DNA of 64,000 nucleotides from Methylobacterium sp. Leaf125 (GTDB taxonomy: Bacteria; Pseudomonadota; Alphaproteobacteria; Rhizobiales; Beijerinckiaceae), in the NCBI RefSeq assembly GCF_001423085.1, contig NZ_LMNU01000001.1, positions 353,648 to 417,647 of the forward strand, given 5' to 3'. The translations under genes and the position numbers were made by a program. Shown one piece after another: positions 52,021 to 61,374 of the stretch. Under the pieces are notes generated by a model. It did not search any database, had not been told where the DNA came from, and was given only the letters and a program-made list of their open reading frames with translations. Numbering within the stretch: position 1 is the first letter of the stretch; each line of letters starts with the position of its first letter.

Positions 52021-52081
52021 TCGGGGCGCAGGACGGCCCGAAACCGTCCTGCGCCCCGAACCCTCCCGGGACCCGGGAGGG
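52021..52081. terminator. tandem hairpins after the molybdenum enzyme operon
   Basis: Hairpin 1 has a perfect 16-base stem at 52021-52036 / 52044-52059 with loop CCCGAAA. Hairpin 2 follows one base later: CCCTCCCGG / CCGGGAGGG with loop GAC (52061-52081). Both lie directly after the stop at 52092 on the minus strand. There is no T-run, but the stem is the strongest in the window. The rest of the 313-base gap up to 51779 shows nothing else. Confidence 0.7.
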
Positions 52082-52091
52082 CGATGCCGGA

Positions 52092-54449
52092 TCAGGCGCT
52101 CAGCTGATCGCGAATCGGCAGCTGCCGGATGCGCCGGCCGGTGGCGGCGAAGATCGCGTTGGCGATCGCCGGAGCCACGGGCGGAACGCCGGGTTCGCCG
52201 ACGCCCCCGAGGGGACGGCTGTAGTCCGGGTTCGGCAGCAGGTGGACGTGGATCTCCTTCGGCGCCGCATCGATGCGGGTGATCTCGTAGCCGTCGAAGT
52301 TGTTCTGCTGCGCGCGTCCGTCCTTGAAGGTGATCTCGGCCGAGAGCGCGAGGCCCATGCCCATGACGACCGCGCCCTCCATCTGTGAACGGATCCGCTC
52401 CGGGTTGACCTGCGGTCCGCAATCGATGGCGATGTCGACGCGCTTGACCTGCACCTCGCCCTTGGGACCGACCGCCACTTCCGCCGCCACCGCCGTGTGG
52501 GTGACGAAGCTGTAGTGGCCGGCGATCCCGAGGCCGGTGCCCTTCTCCATCTTGCGACCCCAGCCGATGCCCTTGGCCGCCGCCTCGATCACGCGGCGCA
52601 GGCGCCCCGTGTCGATCGGGTAGCGCGCGGGGTCCTCGCCGTAGTTCCAGACGTCGCTGATGCTGGTCGGGTCGATCAGCCGGTCAGGGCCGATCAGCGC
52701 GAGCAGGTACTCCTTCGGGTCCTTGCCCGCCGCGTGGGCGAGCTCGGACACGAAGGACTGGATCGCGAAGGCATGCGGGATGTTCGAGACCGAGCGGAAC
52801 CAGCCGATGCGCACGTGGGCATCCGCCGCCGGGTTCTCGAGGCGGATGTTGGGCACGGCGAACGGCGTGTTGGTCAGGCCCATGCCGAGCTCGAACGGCA
52901 GCTCGTGCTTCGGGTCGGGGGCGAAGATCGACCCGATGGTGGGCGCCGCCGAGCGGTGCAGCCAGGCGACCGGCATGCCCTTGTCGTCGAGCCCGGCCTC
53001 CAGGCGCTCCACCGAGATGGTGTGGTAGTAGCCGTGATGCAGGTCGTCGTCGCGGGTCCAGATCAGCTTGACGGGCGCGCCGTCCACCGCCTGGCTGCAG
53101 AGGGCGGCCTCCAGCACGTAGTCGGGCTTGGACTTGCGGCCGAAGCCACCGCCCAGCAGCGTCACGTTCACCCGCACCTTGTCGGCGGGCAGGTTCAGCT
53201 TCTTGGCGAGGCGGTCATGGGTCGCCTGGGGCGCCTGGGTACAGGCCCAGGCTTCGCAGAATCCGTCCTTGATCCGCACCGTGGCGGCCGGCGGCTCCAT
53301 CGGGGCCTGGACGAGGTGGGGCACGAAGTACTCGGCCTCGAGCTTCGTCTTGGCCTTGGCCATGGCGCCGGCGACGTCGCCCTGGTCGCGCACGACCTTG
53401 CCGGGCGCGCGCGCCGCCTTCTCCAGCTCGCCCCGGAAGGCCACGGAGTCGTAGCCGGCATTCGGGCCGTCATCCCAGGTGATCTTGAGGGCCTCGCGGG
53501 CCTTCATCGCCGCCCAGGTGTTCTTGGCCACCACGGCGACGCCGCCGATGGGCTGGAACTCGGAGGGAATCTCGGGCGCGTCGATCTTGAAGATCTTGAC
53601 GACGCCGGCGACCTTCTTGGCCTCGGTGTCGTCGAAGCTCACGACCTTGCCGCCGTAGACGGGGGGACGGGCGACGAGGGCGTAGAGCATCCCGTCGAGG
53701 CGGGTGTCGATGCCGTACATCGCCTTGCCGACGGTGAAGTCGTGATTGTCGATGAGGCCGATCTTGCCCTTGCCGATGTAGCGGAAGGCATCCTGCTTCT
53801 TCAGCGTGACGCTCTCGCGGGCCGGCACCGGGAGCTCGGCGGCGGCGGCCGCAACCTCGCCGTAGCCGAGGCTGCGCTTCGACTTGGCGTGGGTGACGAC
53901 GTGGTTCTCGGCCTTCACCTCCCCGGCGGGCACGCCCCACTGCTTGGCGGCGGCCTGGACCAGCATGGCGCGGGCCGCGGCGCCGGCGTGGCGCAGGTGC
54001 GGGAAGAAGTGGCGGAGCGACCGCGAGCCGTCGGTGTCCTGGTTGCCGAAGCGGGCCTCGTCACCCCAGGCCTGGGCGACCTTCACCTTCGACCAGTCGG
54101 CGTCGAGCTCATCGGCCACCACCAGGGCGACCGAGGTGCGCACGCCCTGACCCATCTCGGAGCGATGGCAGGTCACCGTCACGGTGCCGTCCGCGGCGAT
54201 GGCGACGAAGACCTTCGGGTCGTCCTGCCAGCCATGCGGCATGGCATCGGCGCCGTACTTCTTGGGCTCGTCCTTCTTGTCCTCGGCCCGGGCCGAATCG
54301 CGCCAGGAGAGGGCGAGCACGAGGGCGCCCATGCCGCCGAGCATGGCGCGGCGGCTGACATTGGCGAGCGCGCTCGGCGCGGTCTGATCGGTTTCGGTTC
54401 CGGCCGGCGAGGTGGCGCGGTCCGCCATGGTCTGAGCTTCGTGGATCAC
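52092..54449 (-). CDS. molybdopterin-dependent aldehyde oxidase/isoquinoline 1-oxidoreductase-type large subunit
   Basis: Xanthine-oxidase-family catalytic subunit of 785 residues. A twin-arginine signal ([17 protein letters not shown]) indicates export folded with its cofactor. Family segments include [40 protein letters not shown], and the active-site Glu loop [17 protein letters not shown] near the C-terminus. Its start is GTG with GGAGAG six bases upstream, overlapping the stop of the small subunit (GTGA). The type resembles IorB and periplasmic aldehyde dehydrogenases (no separate FAD subunit). The likely function is oxidation of aldehydes or N-heterocycles, with electrons going to cytochrome c. 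The substrate is not known. Confidence 0.87.
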   Translation of the reverse strand: MIHEAQTMADRATSPAGTETDQTAPSALANVSRRAMLGGMGALVLALSWRDSARAEDKKDEPKKYGADAMPHGWQDDPKVFVAIAADGTVTVTCHRSEMGQGVRTSVALVVADELDADWSKVKVAQAWGDEARFGNQDTDGSRSLRHFFPHLRHAGAAARAMLVQAAAKQWGVPAGEVKAENHVVTHAKSKRSLGYGEVAAAAAELPVPARESVTLKKQDAFRYIGKGKIGLIDNHDFTVGKAMYGIDTRLDGMLYALVARPPVYGGKVVSFDDTEAKKVAGVVKIFKIDAPEIPSEFQPIGGVAVVAKNTWAAMKAREALKITWDDGPNAGYDSVAFRGELEKAARAPGKVVRDQGDVAGAMAKAKTKLEAEYFVPHLVQAPMEPPAATVRIKDGFCEAWACTQAPQATHDRLAKKLNLPADKVRVNVTLLGGGFGRKSKPDYVLEAALCSQAVDGAPVKLIWTRDDDLHHGYYHTISVERLEAGLDDKGMPVAWLHRSAAPTIGSIFAPDPKHELPFELGMGLTNTPFAVPNIRLENPAADAHVRIGWFRSVSNIPHAFAIQSFVSELAHAAGKDPKEYLLALIGPDRLIDPTSISDVWNYGEDPARYPIDTGRLRRVIEAAAKGIGWGRKMEKGTGLGIAGHYSFVTHTAVAAEVAVGPKGEVQVKRVDIAIDCGPQVNPERIRSQMEGAVVMGMGLALSAEITFKDGRAQQNNFDGYEITRIDAAPKEIHVHLLPNPDYSRPLGGVGEPGVPPVAPAIANAIFAATGRRIRQLPIRDQLSA

Positions 54450-54943
54450 AGGCGCTCTCCCTTGTTCGCGGCAGGCTTCTGGCCGGCACCGGACGGTTGA
54501 CCGGCGGCCTGATGGATCGCGGCGCGGATGCGCGGGTAGGTGCCGCAACGGCACAGGTTCCCGCTCATGGCCTCGTCGATCTGCGCGTCGGTGGGCTTCG
54601 GGGTATCGGTGAGGAGGGAGGCGGCCTGCATCATCTGCCCGCACTGGCAGTAGCCGCACTGCGCCACGTTCAGGTCGCGCCAGGCGACCTGAACCGGATG
54701 GTTTCCGTCGGGGGACAGGCCCTCGATGGTGACGACGGCCTGCCCCTCGGCGGCCGAGACGGGGGTGACGCAGCCGCGCACGGCCGTGCCGCCCACATGG
54801 ATGGTGCAGGCGCCGCAGAGGGCCTGTCCGCAGCCGAACTTGGTTCCGGTGAGCCCGACCTCGTCGCGCAGGTACCACAGCAGCGGCATATCGGGATCGC
54901 CGTCGAAGCTGCGTTCAGCTCCGTTCACGGTCAGTTTGATCAT
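54446..54943 (-). CDS. (2Fe-2S)-binding small subunit of the molybdenum enzyme
   Basis: A 165-residue iron-sulfur subunit with two clusters: plant-type ferredoxin cysteines in [18 protein letters not shown], and the second set in [10 protein letters not shown] and [12 protein letters not shown]. It has no export signal, so it probably travels with the Tat-exported large subunit. It lies first in a two-gene operon. IorA is the closest named type. No cytochrome gene is adjacent. Confidence 0.9.
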   Translation of the reverse strand: MIKLTVNGAERSFDGDPDMPLLWYLRDEVGLTGTKFGCGQALCGACTIHVGGTAVRGCVTPVSAAEGQAVVTIEGLSPDGNHPVQVAWRDLNVAQCGYCQCGQMMQAASLLTDTPKPTDAQIDEAMSGNLCRCGTYPRIRAAIHQAAGQPSGAGQKPAANKGERL

Positions 54944-55359
54944 CGGTGTATCCTGTCATGGATCAGGCCACGGGCCGGTGGGGATCGGCGTCACGCCAAT
55001 CCGTCAACCGTCGGGAAGCCGTCAGGGTCACATGTCGGGCGTCGAGGGCGTGAGCCGCCCCCCGGAAGGGTCCTGAGATGCAGCGGCGGATCCGGCCTCT
55101 CCGATCGGGAGAGCCGTCGCAGCGCACGAAGCCCCCACGCCCCGCACCTCGGAATGAATCCAATTAAACGTCGGGCCTGTTGCGGCGCAACCGGAGCCCG
55201 GCCCCGTCATCCGTCCCCGGAGCGGCGATCCGGCCTCCATGTGCCGTTGCGCACGGGGCGGTACCGAGCGGGTGATCCGGATGGCAGCGGCGCGCGTTGC
55301 TTTTGCCGGCTCTCACACAATTCCCACTCGTTGACGCGCGGCCGGCTCGGCCTTCGCCC
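54944..55359. other. 416-base intergenic region
   Basis: It separates the molybdenum enzyme operon (starting 54943) from the end of zapE (55360), both on the minus strand. Its left part should hold the operon promoter. An AT-rich spot (ATGAATCCAATTAAACG) occurs near 55152. Open frames here run antisense into zapE and have no support. Confidence 0.5.
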
Positions 55360-56595
55360 TCAGGTCTCCACCAAGCCGGCGCTCGACCCGCTCGCGCCGG
55401 AATCGCCGGCCCCGTGCGGCAGGGCGAGGTATTCCGACGAGCGCATCTCGATCAGGCGGGAGACCGTGCGGTCGAATTCGAAGGCCTCGCGCCCTTCGGT
55501 GGCGGTGTAGAGGTCGTGGGGCTCCGCCGCGGCCGAGGCGACCAGCTTCACGTGGGCGTCGTAGAGCGTGTCCACCAGGGTGATGAAGCGCTTGGCCTCG
55601 TTGCGGTTGTCCGGGCCCAGCACGGGAATGTCCGAGACGATCACCGTGTGGAAGGCGCGGGCCACCGCCATGTAGTCGGAGGCGCCGAGTGGCTGGGCGC
55701 AGAGGTCGGCGAAGCTGAAGCGGGCGACGCCGCCGGTTTCCTCGGGCACGGACACGTCGTGCCCCTTCACCCGCAGGGTCGCGGGCCGGCCCTTGGCCTT
55801 GCCGGTGAGGCCCTTGAAGGCGGCCGCGAGGGCCGCCGCCGCCGTGGCGTCCGCAGGCACGTGATAGACCGAGGCCCCCCCGAGCTTCTCCAGCCGGAAA
55901 TCGGTGCGGGAATCGAGGCGCAGCACCGCCACCCGCTCCTGCAGTTCGGCGATGAAGGGCAGGAACAGGGCGCGGTTCAGGCCGCCCTCGTAGAGCCGGT
56001 CGGGCTCGACGTTGGAGGTCGCCACCACGGTGACGCCGCGCTTGAACAGGGCGCCGAACAGCCGGCCGAGGATCATCGCATCGGCGATATCGGTGACGGT
56101 GAACTCGTCGAAGCAGAGCAGCGTCGCCTCGTCCGCGAGGGCATCGGCCACCACCGGGATCGGGTCGTCGCCCTTGGCGGTGCCGGCCTTCAGGGCCTGG
56201 CGATGGGCGTGGATGCGCTCGTGCGCATCGGCGAGGAAGCCGTGGAAATGCACCCGGCGCTTCGGCTCGGGGGCGGCCTCGTGGAAGAGGTCCATCAGCA
56301 TGGTCTTCCCGCGTCCCACCGAACCCCAGATGTAGAGCCCCTTCGGCGGCGTCGCGGCATCGTCCCGGCGGCCGAACAGCCAGCCGAGGGCGCTGCCCTT
56401 GCGGGCGCGCTTGCGGCGGCCGAGCTCCAGCACCAAGCGGTCGAGGGCGCGCACCAGATGGATCTGCGCCGGGTCGCGCTCGATGGCCGCGGTGCGCACC
56501 AGGGCCTCGTAGCGGTCGGAGACCGGGCCGGGGGACACGGCGCCGGCCTTGGCCTGGCTCGACGGCTCGAGGCCCGAGGAGGAGGAGGCGTTCAC
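55360..56595 (-). CDS. zapE: AFG1-like ATPase, cell division protein ZapE
   Basis: AAA-type ATPase of about 411 residues that acts at the division site, and in mitochondria (AFG1) on inner-membrane proteins. Walker A is GSVGRGKTMLMD, Walker B LLCFDEFTVTDIADAM, and YIWGSVGRGK and VVATSNVEPDRLYEGGL are family segments. The GTG start gives VNASSSSGLEPSS and is preceded by AGGT at nine bases; the true start is uncertain and could be a few codons either way, since the first 35 residues are variable. The frame is open for 48 more codons upstream. Confidence 0.9.
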   Translation of the reverse strand: MNASSSSGLEPSSQAKAGAVSPGPVSDRYEALVRTAAIERDPAQIHLVRALDRLVLELGRRKRARKGSALGWLFGRRDDAATPPKGLYIWGSVGRGKTMLMDLFHEAAPEPKRRVHFHGFLADAHERIHAHRQALKAGTAKGDDPIPVVADALADEATLLCFDEFTVTDIADAMILGRLFGALFKRGVTVVATSNVEPDRLYEGGLNRALFLPFIAELQERVAVLRLDSRTDFRLEKLGGASVYHVPADATAAAALAAAFKGLTGKAKGRPATLRVKGHDVSVPEETGGVARFSFADLCAQPLGASDYMAVARAFHTVIVSDIPVLGPDNRNEAKRFITLVDTLYDAHVKLVASAAAEPHDLYTATEGREAFEFDRTVSRLIEMRSSEYLALPHGAGDSGASGSSAGLVET

Positions 56596-56833
56596 GGTGT
56601 GGGCGACCTGTTCGCGGAGGGAGGGAATCGGGCGGCCGGCGGGTCTGCCGGTCTGACGCGGCCACCCCGCAGGATCAAGCCCCGGACCCGGTTCCGGCGC
56701 CGGACGCGCGGCAGCCCGTCGCTTTGCTGCATTGCACAACCGTGGCAGCGATGCCAGATCTGATCCGCCTTGAGGGAGGCTACGCCCGGACCCGGCGCGC
56801 GCTGCGCGCCCCGAAACCGGAGACCGGCACCCG

Positions 56834-57403
56834 ATGCCCGATACGCATCCGACCCTTCAACCGATCCTCCGCCGCCTGTGGCCCAACGATGGCCCGGCGG
56901 TGGAATCCTACTTCCTGCGGCTCGATCCAGAGACTCGGGCCAACCGCTTCATGGGCGCGCTGAGCGATGCGGCCGCCGTCGCCTATGCGCGCAACGCCCT
57001 GAACGCCGAGGGCCTGATGTTCGGCAGCTTCGTCGACGGCACGCTGCGGGGGCTCGGCGAGTTGCGTCCCGCCTCCGTCCCGCCGCCCGGCTTCGTCCTC
57101 GGTGCGGAGGCGGAGGCCGCCTTCGCGGTGGAGAAGGCCTATCGCCGCAACGGCCTCGGCCAGGCGCTGTTCCGGCGGATCGCCGCCGCGGCCCGCAACC
57201 GCGGCGTGCGGGACCTGCACGTGCGCTGCCTGGCCTGGAACCGACCCATGCGGGGCCTCGCCACCAAGGTCGGCGCGGACCTGCACATCAGCGGCGGCGA
57301 GGCGGACGGCGCCCTGCATCTCGCCCGGCCGACCCCCGTCTCCCTGTGGCAGGAGGGCGTCACCGAGGCGGTGGATTTCACCCTTGCCCTCACGGCGGCG
57401 TGA
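56834..57403 (+). CDS. GNAT family N-acetyltransferase
   Basis: A 189-residue acetyltransferase fold. The acetyl-CoA pyrophosphate loop is YRRNGLGQALFRRI (pattern R-x-x-G-x-G/A), preceded by the strand EAAFAVE. The start region PTLQPILRRLWPNDGPAVESYFLRLDPETRANRFMG resembles the GNAT domain found at the end of the acetyltransferase Pat. The substrate is unknown. Divergent from zapE. Confidence 0.82.
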   Translation: MPDTHPTLQPILRRLWPNDGPAVESYFLRLDPETRANRFMGALSDAAAVAYARNALNAEGLMFGSFVDGTLRGLGELRPASVPPPGFVLGAEAEAAFAVEKAYRRNGLGQALFRRIAAAARNRGVRDLHVRCLAWNRPMRGLATKVGADLHISGGEADGALHLARPTPVSLWQEGVTEAVDFTLALTAA

Positions 57404-57497
57404 GTCCGGCTTTGCCGCGCCGGGTCCGGAGGCTATCGTCCCCGGTATGACGCCGCCCGGACGGGTTCCTCCCCTCCGGCTCCGGCCAGGGGGCAGC

Positions 57498-57836
57498 ATG
57501 ACGGACGTTTCACGGCGGAGCCTGTCCGTCCTCTTCGCCTGCACGGTCCTTCTCCCGGTTTCGGCGCAGGCCCAAGTTTCGGCCCAGGTTTCGGCCCAGG
57601 CCCGTCCCGACACCCGAGCGATGACCTGCGCCGAAGCGTCGGCCCTGGTGGCCCGGGCCGGCGCCATCGTACTGAGTACAGGGCCGGCGACCTACGCGCG
57701 CTTCGTGCGCGACGGCGGGTTCTGCCCGCTGCCGGAAACCACCCAGCCGTCCTGGGAGACGACCCGGGACGATCCCAAGTGCTTCGTCGGCTATACCTGT
57801 CGCGACAAGTTCAACGAGGGCCAGGGGCGGGACTGA
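57498..57836 (+). CDS. small secreted protein with four cysteines
   Basis: A 112-residue product. A signal peptide (SLSVLFACTVLLPVSAQA) is followed by a repeat-derived QVSAQVSAQA (12-bp units at 57574 and 57586), then RAMTCAEASALVARAGAIVLSTGPATYARFV and cysteines in FCPLPE, KCFVGYTC. This mature part is a recognisable small conserved type in Methylobacterium and Bradyrhizobium-like genomes, of unknown role. GGGGG lies four bases before the ATG; an ATG 17 codons earlier is also open. Confidence 0.68.
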   Translation: MTDVSRRSLSVLFACTVLLPVSAQAQVSAQVSAQARPDTRAMTCAEASALVARAGAIVLSTGPATYARFVRDGGFCPLPETTQPSWETTRDDPKCFVGYTCRDKFNEGQGRD

Positions 57837-57979
57837 GAGCCGGGGGCATTCCGTCTCCCTGAGCCAACCCGCGCAGGCGCTCACGGCCAAGCTGCCTTGT
57901 TGCCGCCCCGCCCACTGCGGATGGTCGCGGCCGGGACCCGCCCCAGGAGAGGACGGGCTCGCCGACGAGGGGCCGCAGC

Positions 57980-58195
57980 ATGGACCGGACCGAGATCACC
58001 CAGAACACCCGCCCGCTGAGCCGGCCGGCCGAAGCGCGCCTCGAGCGCTCCGTGGCCGATGCCCTGCGCATCATCAGGGCCGCCTGCGACGAGCGAAACG
58101 AAGCCCCCGTCAAGGCCGCCCGACGCCAGCTCGCGGAAATCTACGGCGCCACCCGGCTCAGCCGGCAGCGCGAGCGCCGAGGCGCCTCCGTCTGA
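57980..58195 (+). CDS. small hypothetical protein
   Basis: A 71-residue basic, soluble protein, helical throughout (AEARLERSVADALRIIRAACDERNEAPVKAARRQLAEIYG in segments). No membrane helix or known motif and no good ribosome site. Its GC pattern suits coding. It ends eight bases before the stop of the convergent gene at 58203. Confidence 0.5.
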   Translation: MDRTEITQNTRPLSRPAEARLERSVADALRIIRAACDERNEAPVKAARRQLAEIYGATRLSRQRERRGASV

Positions 58196-58202
58196 GGTCC
58201 CG

Positions 58203-58880
58203 TCACCGGGCGGGTCGCTCGGCGAGCCAGATGGTGTGGCGCGCCCCGCGCGCGCGCCCGGCCCGCACGCCGACTGCCTCCACCCGGAAGCCCCCTCGCG
58301 CCAGGCGCTGCGTGAAGGCCGGATCGGGATGGGCCGACCACACCGCCAGCACCCCGCCGGGGCGCAGGGCGGCCCGTGCGGCGGCGAGGCCGGCGGCGTC
58401 GTAGAGCCGGTCGTTGGCACGGCGCGTCAGGCCGTCCGGGCCGTTGTCGACGTCGAGCAGGATCGCGTCGTAGGCGCCGCGCCCGGCACGGATCACCGCG
58501 GCGACGTCCGCCACCCGCGCCTCGGCGCGCGGGTCCGACAGCGCCTCGGAGGAGAGGCCCGCCAGGGGGCCGCGGCCCCAATCCAGAACCGCCGGCACGA
58601 GCTCGGCCAGCACGATCCGGGCCTCGGCGGGCAGGGCGTCGAGGGCCGCCCGGAGGGTGAAGCCCATACCGTAGCCGCCGATCAGCCAGCAGGCCTTCGC
58701 CCGGGACCCGAGCCGCGCGGCGGTCAGGGTCGCCAGCGCCTCCTCGGAGCCGCTGAGCCGGCTGTTCATCAGCTCGTTGTGGCCGAGCTGGATCGAGAAC
58801 TCGGTGCCTCGCTGAAGCAGGCGCAGGGAGTCCGACCCGCCCGGCACGGGCGCGGTGTCGAGGACGGTCCAGGGGATCAC
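58203..58880 (-). CDS. spermidine synthase-like SAM-dependent protein
   Basis: A 225-residue Rossmann-fold protein. Its N-terminal segment (LRLLQRGTEFSIQLGHNELMNSRL) and SAM/dcSAM loop (CWLIGGYGMGFTLRAAL), followed by VLAELVPAVLDWG and AILLDVDNGPDGL, fit spermidine-synthase-like proteins. The catalytic Asp and polyamine pocket are less clear, so it may be a methyltransferase-type relative rather than a true spermidine synthase. Reads towards the HMA/ftfL region's end on the same strand as ftfL. Confidence 0.75.
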   Translation of the reverse strand: MIPWTVLDTAPVPGGSDSLRLLQRGTEFSIQLGHNELMNSRLSGSEEALATLTAARLGSRAKACWLIGGYGMGFTLRAALDALPAEARIVLAELVPAVLDWGRGPLAGLSSEALSDPRAEARVADVAAVIRAGRGAYDAILLDVDNGPDGLTRRANDRLYDAAGLAAARAALRPGGVLAVWSAHPDPAFTQRLARGGFRVEAVGVRAGRARGARHTIWLAERPAR

Positions 58881-58962
58881 GATGGGGACTGGCCGGTGGG
58901 GGGGATCATGCGACCTCGGCTAGCACGGGTCGACGATTGGATCACGCGACACCGCGACGCCG

Positions 58963-58995
58963 ACCCTCCCCCCGCGCACGGCGCGGGGGGAGGGT
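58963..58995 (-). terminator. strong hairpin terminator of ftfL
   Basis: A perfect 15-base stem (ACCCTCCCCCCGCGC / GCGCGGGGGGAGGGT) with loop ACG, starting nine bases after the ftfL stop. There is no T-run. This is the clearest terminator-like structure of a single gene in the window. Confidence 0.65.
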
Positions 58996-59004
58996 TCGTG
59001 CGGG

Positions 59005-60678
59005 CTAGAACAGCCCTTCGATCTGCCCGTTGGCGTCGAGGTGGATGCCCTCCGAGGCCGGGACCCTGGGCAGGCCCGGCATGGTCATGATCTCACCGCA
59101 GATCACCACGACGAAGCCGGCGCCCGCCGAGAGCCGCACGTCGCGCACCGCGATGAGGTGGCCCGAGGGCGCGCCCATCAGGTTCGGGTCGGTGGAGAAC
59201 GAGTACTGCGTCTTGGCCATGCACACGGGCAGGTGGCCGTAGCCGTCCTTCTCGAACTGGGCGAGCTTGGTGGCGGCCTTCGACTCCACCTGGATGTCGC
59301 CCGCGCCGTAGAGCTTGGTGGCGATGGCGAGGATCTTGTCGGTGAGCTTGGTCTCGGTCTCGTAGACGTAGTTCAGGGGCTTCTGCTCGCCGTTGGCGAG
59401 CTTCACCACCGCATGGGCGAGGTCCTCGGCGCCGGCGCCGCCCTCCGCCCAGTGCTTGCAGGTGATGGCCTCGACCTGGAGCTTGTCGCGGCAGAGCTCC
59501 TTCAGCTTGGCATGCTCGGCATCGGTGTCGGCGTAGAAGTGGTTGACGCCGACGACGACGGGCAGGCCGAAGCTGCGCACGTTGGCGACGTGGCGCGCCA
59601 GGTTCGCGAAGCCCTTCTCCAGGGCGTCGAGGTTCTCGGATCCGAGCTCCTTCTTCGAGACGCCGCCATGCATCTTGAGGGCACGTACGGTGGCGACGAT
59701 GACCACCGCGGAGGGCTTCAGGCCGGCCTGGCGACACTTGATGTCGATGAACTTCTCCGCGCCGAGATCGGCGCCGAAGCCGGCCTCCGTGACCACGTAG
59801 TCGCCGAGCTTGAGGCCCGCGCGGGTGGCGATCACCGAGTTGCAGCCATGGGCGATGTTGGCGAAGGGGCCACCGTGGATGAGGGCCGGGTTGCCCTCCA
59901 GGGTCTGGACGAGGTTGGGCTGCAGGGCGTCCTTCAGGAGCACCGTCATGGCGCCCGTGGCCTTGACGTCCTTGAGCGTCACCGGCTTGCGGTCGCGGGT
60001 CTCGGCGATGACGATGCGGCCGAGGCGGGCCTCGAGGTCGTCCAGGTCCTTGGCGAGGCAGAACACCGCCATGACCTCGGAGGCCACGGTGATGTCGAAG
60101 CCGTCCTCACGGGGGAAGCCGTTGGCGACGCCGCCGAGGGACTGGGTGATGGCGCGCAGGGCCCGGTCGTTCATGTCGACGACCCGGCGCCAGTGGATGC
60201 GGCGCACGTCGATGTTCAGCTCGTTGGCCCAGTAGACGTGATTGTCGATGAGGGCGGCCGCCAGGCTGTGCGCGGAGGTGATGGCGTGGAAGTCGCCGGT
60301 GAAGTGCAGGTTGATCTGCTCCATGGGCACGACCTGGGCCTTGCCGCCGCCGGCCGCGCCGCCCTTCATGCCGAAGCAGGGACCCAGCGAGGGCTCGCGC
60401 AGGCACATCACGGTCTTCTGGCCGATGCGGTTGAGCGCGTCGCCGAGGCCGACCGTGGTGGTGGTCTTGCCCTCGCCGGCCGGCGTCGGGCTGATCGCCG
60501 TCACGAGCACGAGCTTCCCTTCGGGCTTGGTCTCGAGCGACTTGATGAAGGCGTGGTCGATCTTGGCGATATGCTTGCCATAGTGGTGCAGCGCGTCGTC
60601 CGGGATGCCGATCTTGGCGGCGACCTCGGTGATCGGCTGGAGCGTGGCCGCGCGCGCGATCTCGATATCTGAGGGCAT
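59005..60678 (-). CDS. ftfL: formate-tetrahydrofolate ligase
   Basis: Joins formate to tetrahydrofolate with ATP, feeding C1 units from methanol oxidation to the serine cycle; it is central in Methylobacterium. The 557-residue product is full length and starts [16 protein letters not shown]. The ATP-binding segment [18 protein letters not shown] is at about 63-80, followed by [19 protein letters not shown] and later [15 protein letters not shown] recognise it by close agreement with the Methylobacterium enzyme. It is a single gene with its own terminator; the 229-base gap upstream is AT-rich near 60860-60900 and should hold the promoter. Confidence 0.97.
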   Translation of the reverse strand: MPSDIEIARAATLQPITEVAAKIGIPDDALHHYGKHIAKIDHAFIKSLETKPEGKLVLVTAISPTPAGEGKTTTTVGLGDALNRIGQKTVMCLREPSLGPCFGMKGGAAGGGKAQVVPMEQINLHFTGDFHAITSAHSLAAALIDNHVYWANELNIDVRRIHWRRVVDMNDRALRAITQSLGGVANGFPREDGFDITVASEVMAVFCLAKDLDDLEARLGRIVIAETRDRKPVTLKDVKATGAMTVLLKDALQPNLVQTLEGNPALIHGGPFANIAHGCNSVIATRAGLKLGDYVVTEAGFGADLGAEKFIDIKCRQAGLKPSAVVIVATVRALKMHGGVSKKELGSENLDALEKGFANLARHVANVRSFGLPVVVGVNHFYADTDAEHAKLKELCRDKLQVEAITCKHWAEGGAGAEDLAHAVVKLANGEQKPLNYVYETETKLTDKILAIATKLYGAGDIQVESKAATKLAQFEKDGYGHLPVCMAKTQYSFSTDPNLMGAPSGHLIAVRDVRLSAGAGFVVVICGEIMTMPGLPRVPASEGIHLDANGQIEGLF

Positions 60679-60907
60679 TGGTGCGTTTCTCCCGGATTGT
60701 TCTTGCGCGGTCGGGTCCGGCGGGGCCGCATTCCGTCCGCTGGCGTTCGTCGTTCGCCGCCAGGACCGGATCCGCCGACGTTGGGCCGTGCGGATCGGCC
60801 GAGCGGCCACGCATCATCGATCGCATCAGTTTGCGTGATGGGACAAGCAAAAGCGCGTCGGAAATTTTGAATTTACAGGCAAAAATTTGTTTGGGATCAG
60901 ACCTGTG

Positions 60908-61129
60908 TCAGCCCGTCATGGCACTCGCCGTGTATCCGGCCTCTTTCAGCGCTTCGGCGATGCTCAAGGCCTGAGCCGTGGTCGTCACCGCAACGCGCCC
61001 GTGATCGAGGTCGACCGCGACCTTGGCCTCGGGGTCGAGGCGCTGGATGGCCCGGCACACCGCCGCGGCGCAGCCGTCGCAGGTCATGCCCTCCACCTGC
61101 ATCAGGAGGTCCGATGGCGTCGCGTCCAT
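60908..61129 (-). CDS. heavy-metal-associated domain protein (CopZ-like)
   Basis: A 73-residue metallochaperone-type domain. The copper-binding loop GMTCDGC is at residues 14-20, followed by AAAVCRAIQRLDPEAKVAVDLDHGRVAV, the usual beta-alpha-beta order. No copper ATPase gene is adjacent, so the partner lies elsewhere. The extra Cys in AAAVCRAI is slightly unusual. It probably carries Cu(I) in the cytosol. Confidence 0.85.
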   Translation of the reverse strand: MDATPSDLLMQVEGMTCDGCAAAVCRAIQRLDPEAKVAVDLDHGRVAVTTTAQALSIAEALKEAGYTASAMTG

Positions 61130-61374
61130 GAGGTTCGCTCCGGGCTTCTCGTTCCGCGGGGCGCATTGTGGCGCCTCGCGACGCCGATGCAAGCGGCACG
61201 GCGCGCGCGGTGCGAGACGACCCGGAACCACAAGTCACAGTTCGGGAAAATCCGTTTGCAGGGCCGTCCGGTGGCTTGTGGGCCGGGAGCGTCTCGGCAA
61301 CAAAAGAACGCCGGACCGGCCGCGGCCGGACCGGCATCCGTGTTTCCCTGTCGTTTCGAGGATCGAAGACTCCG

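Noticed and set aside
55152..55510. Plus-strand frame starting MNPIKRRACCGATG in the gap after zapE
   Set aside because: Runs antisense into the 3' end of zapE, has no ribosome site and no conserved features.
60679..60907. Folate or formate riboswitch before ftfL
   Set aside because: No conserved aptamer elements could be recognised; the gap is only AT-rich near its far end, as expected for a promoter.
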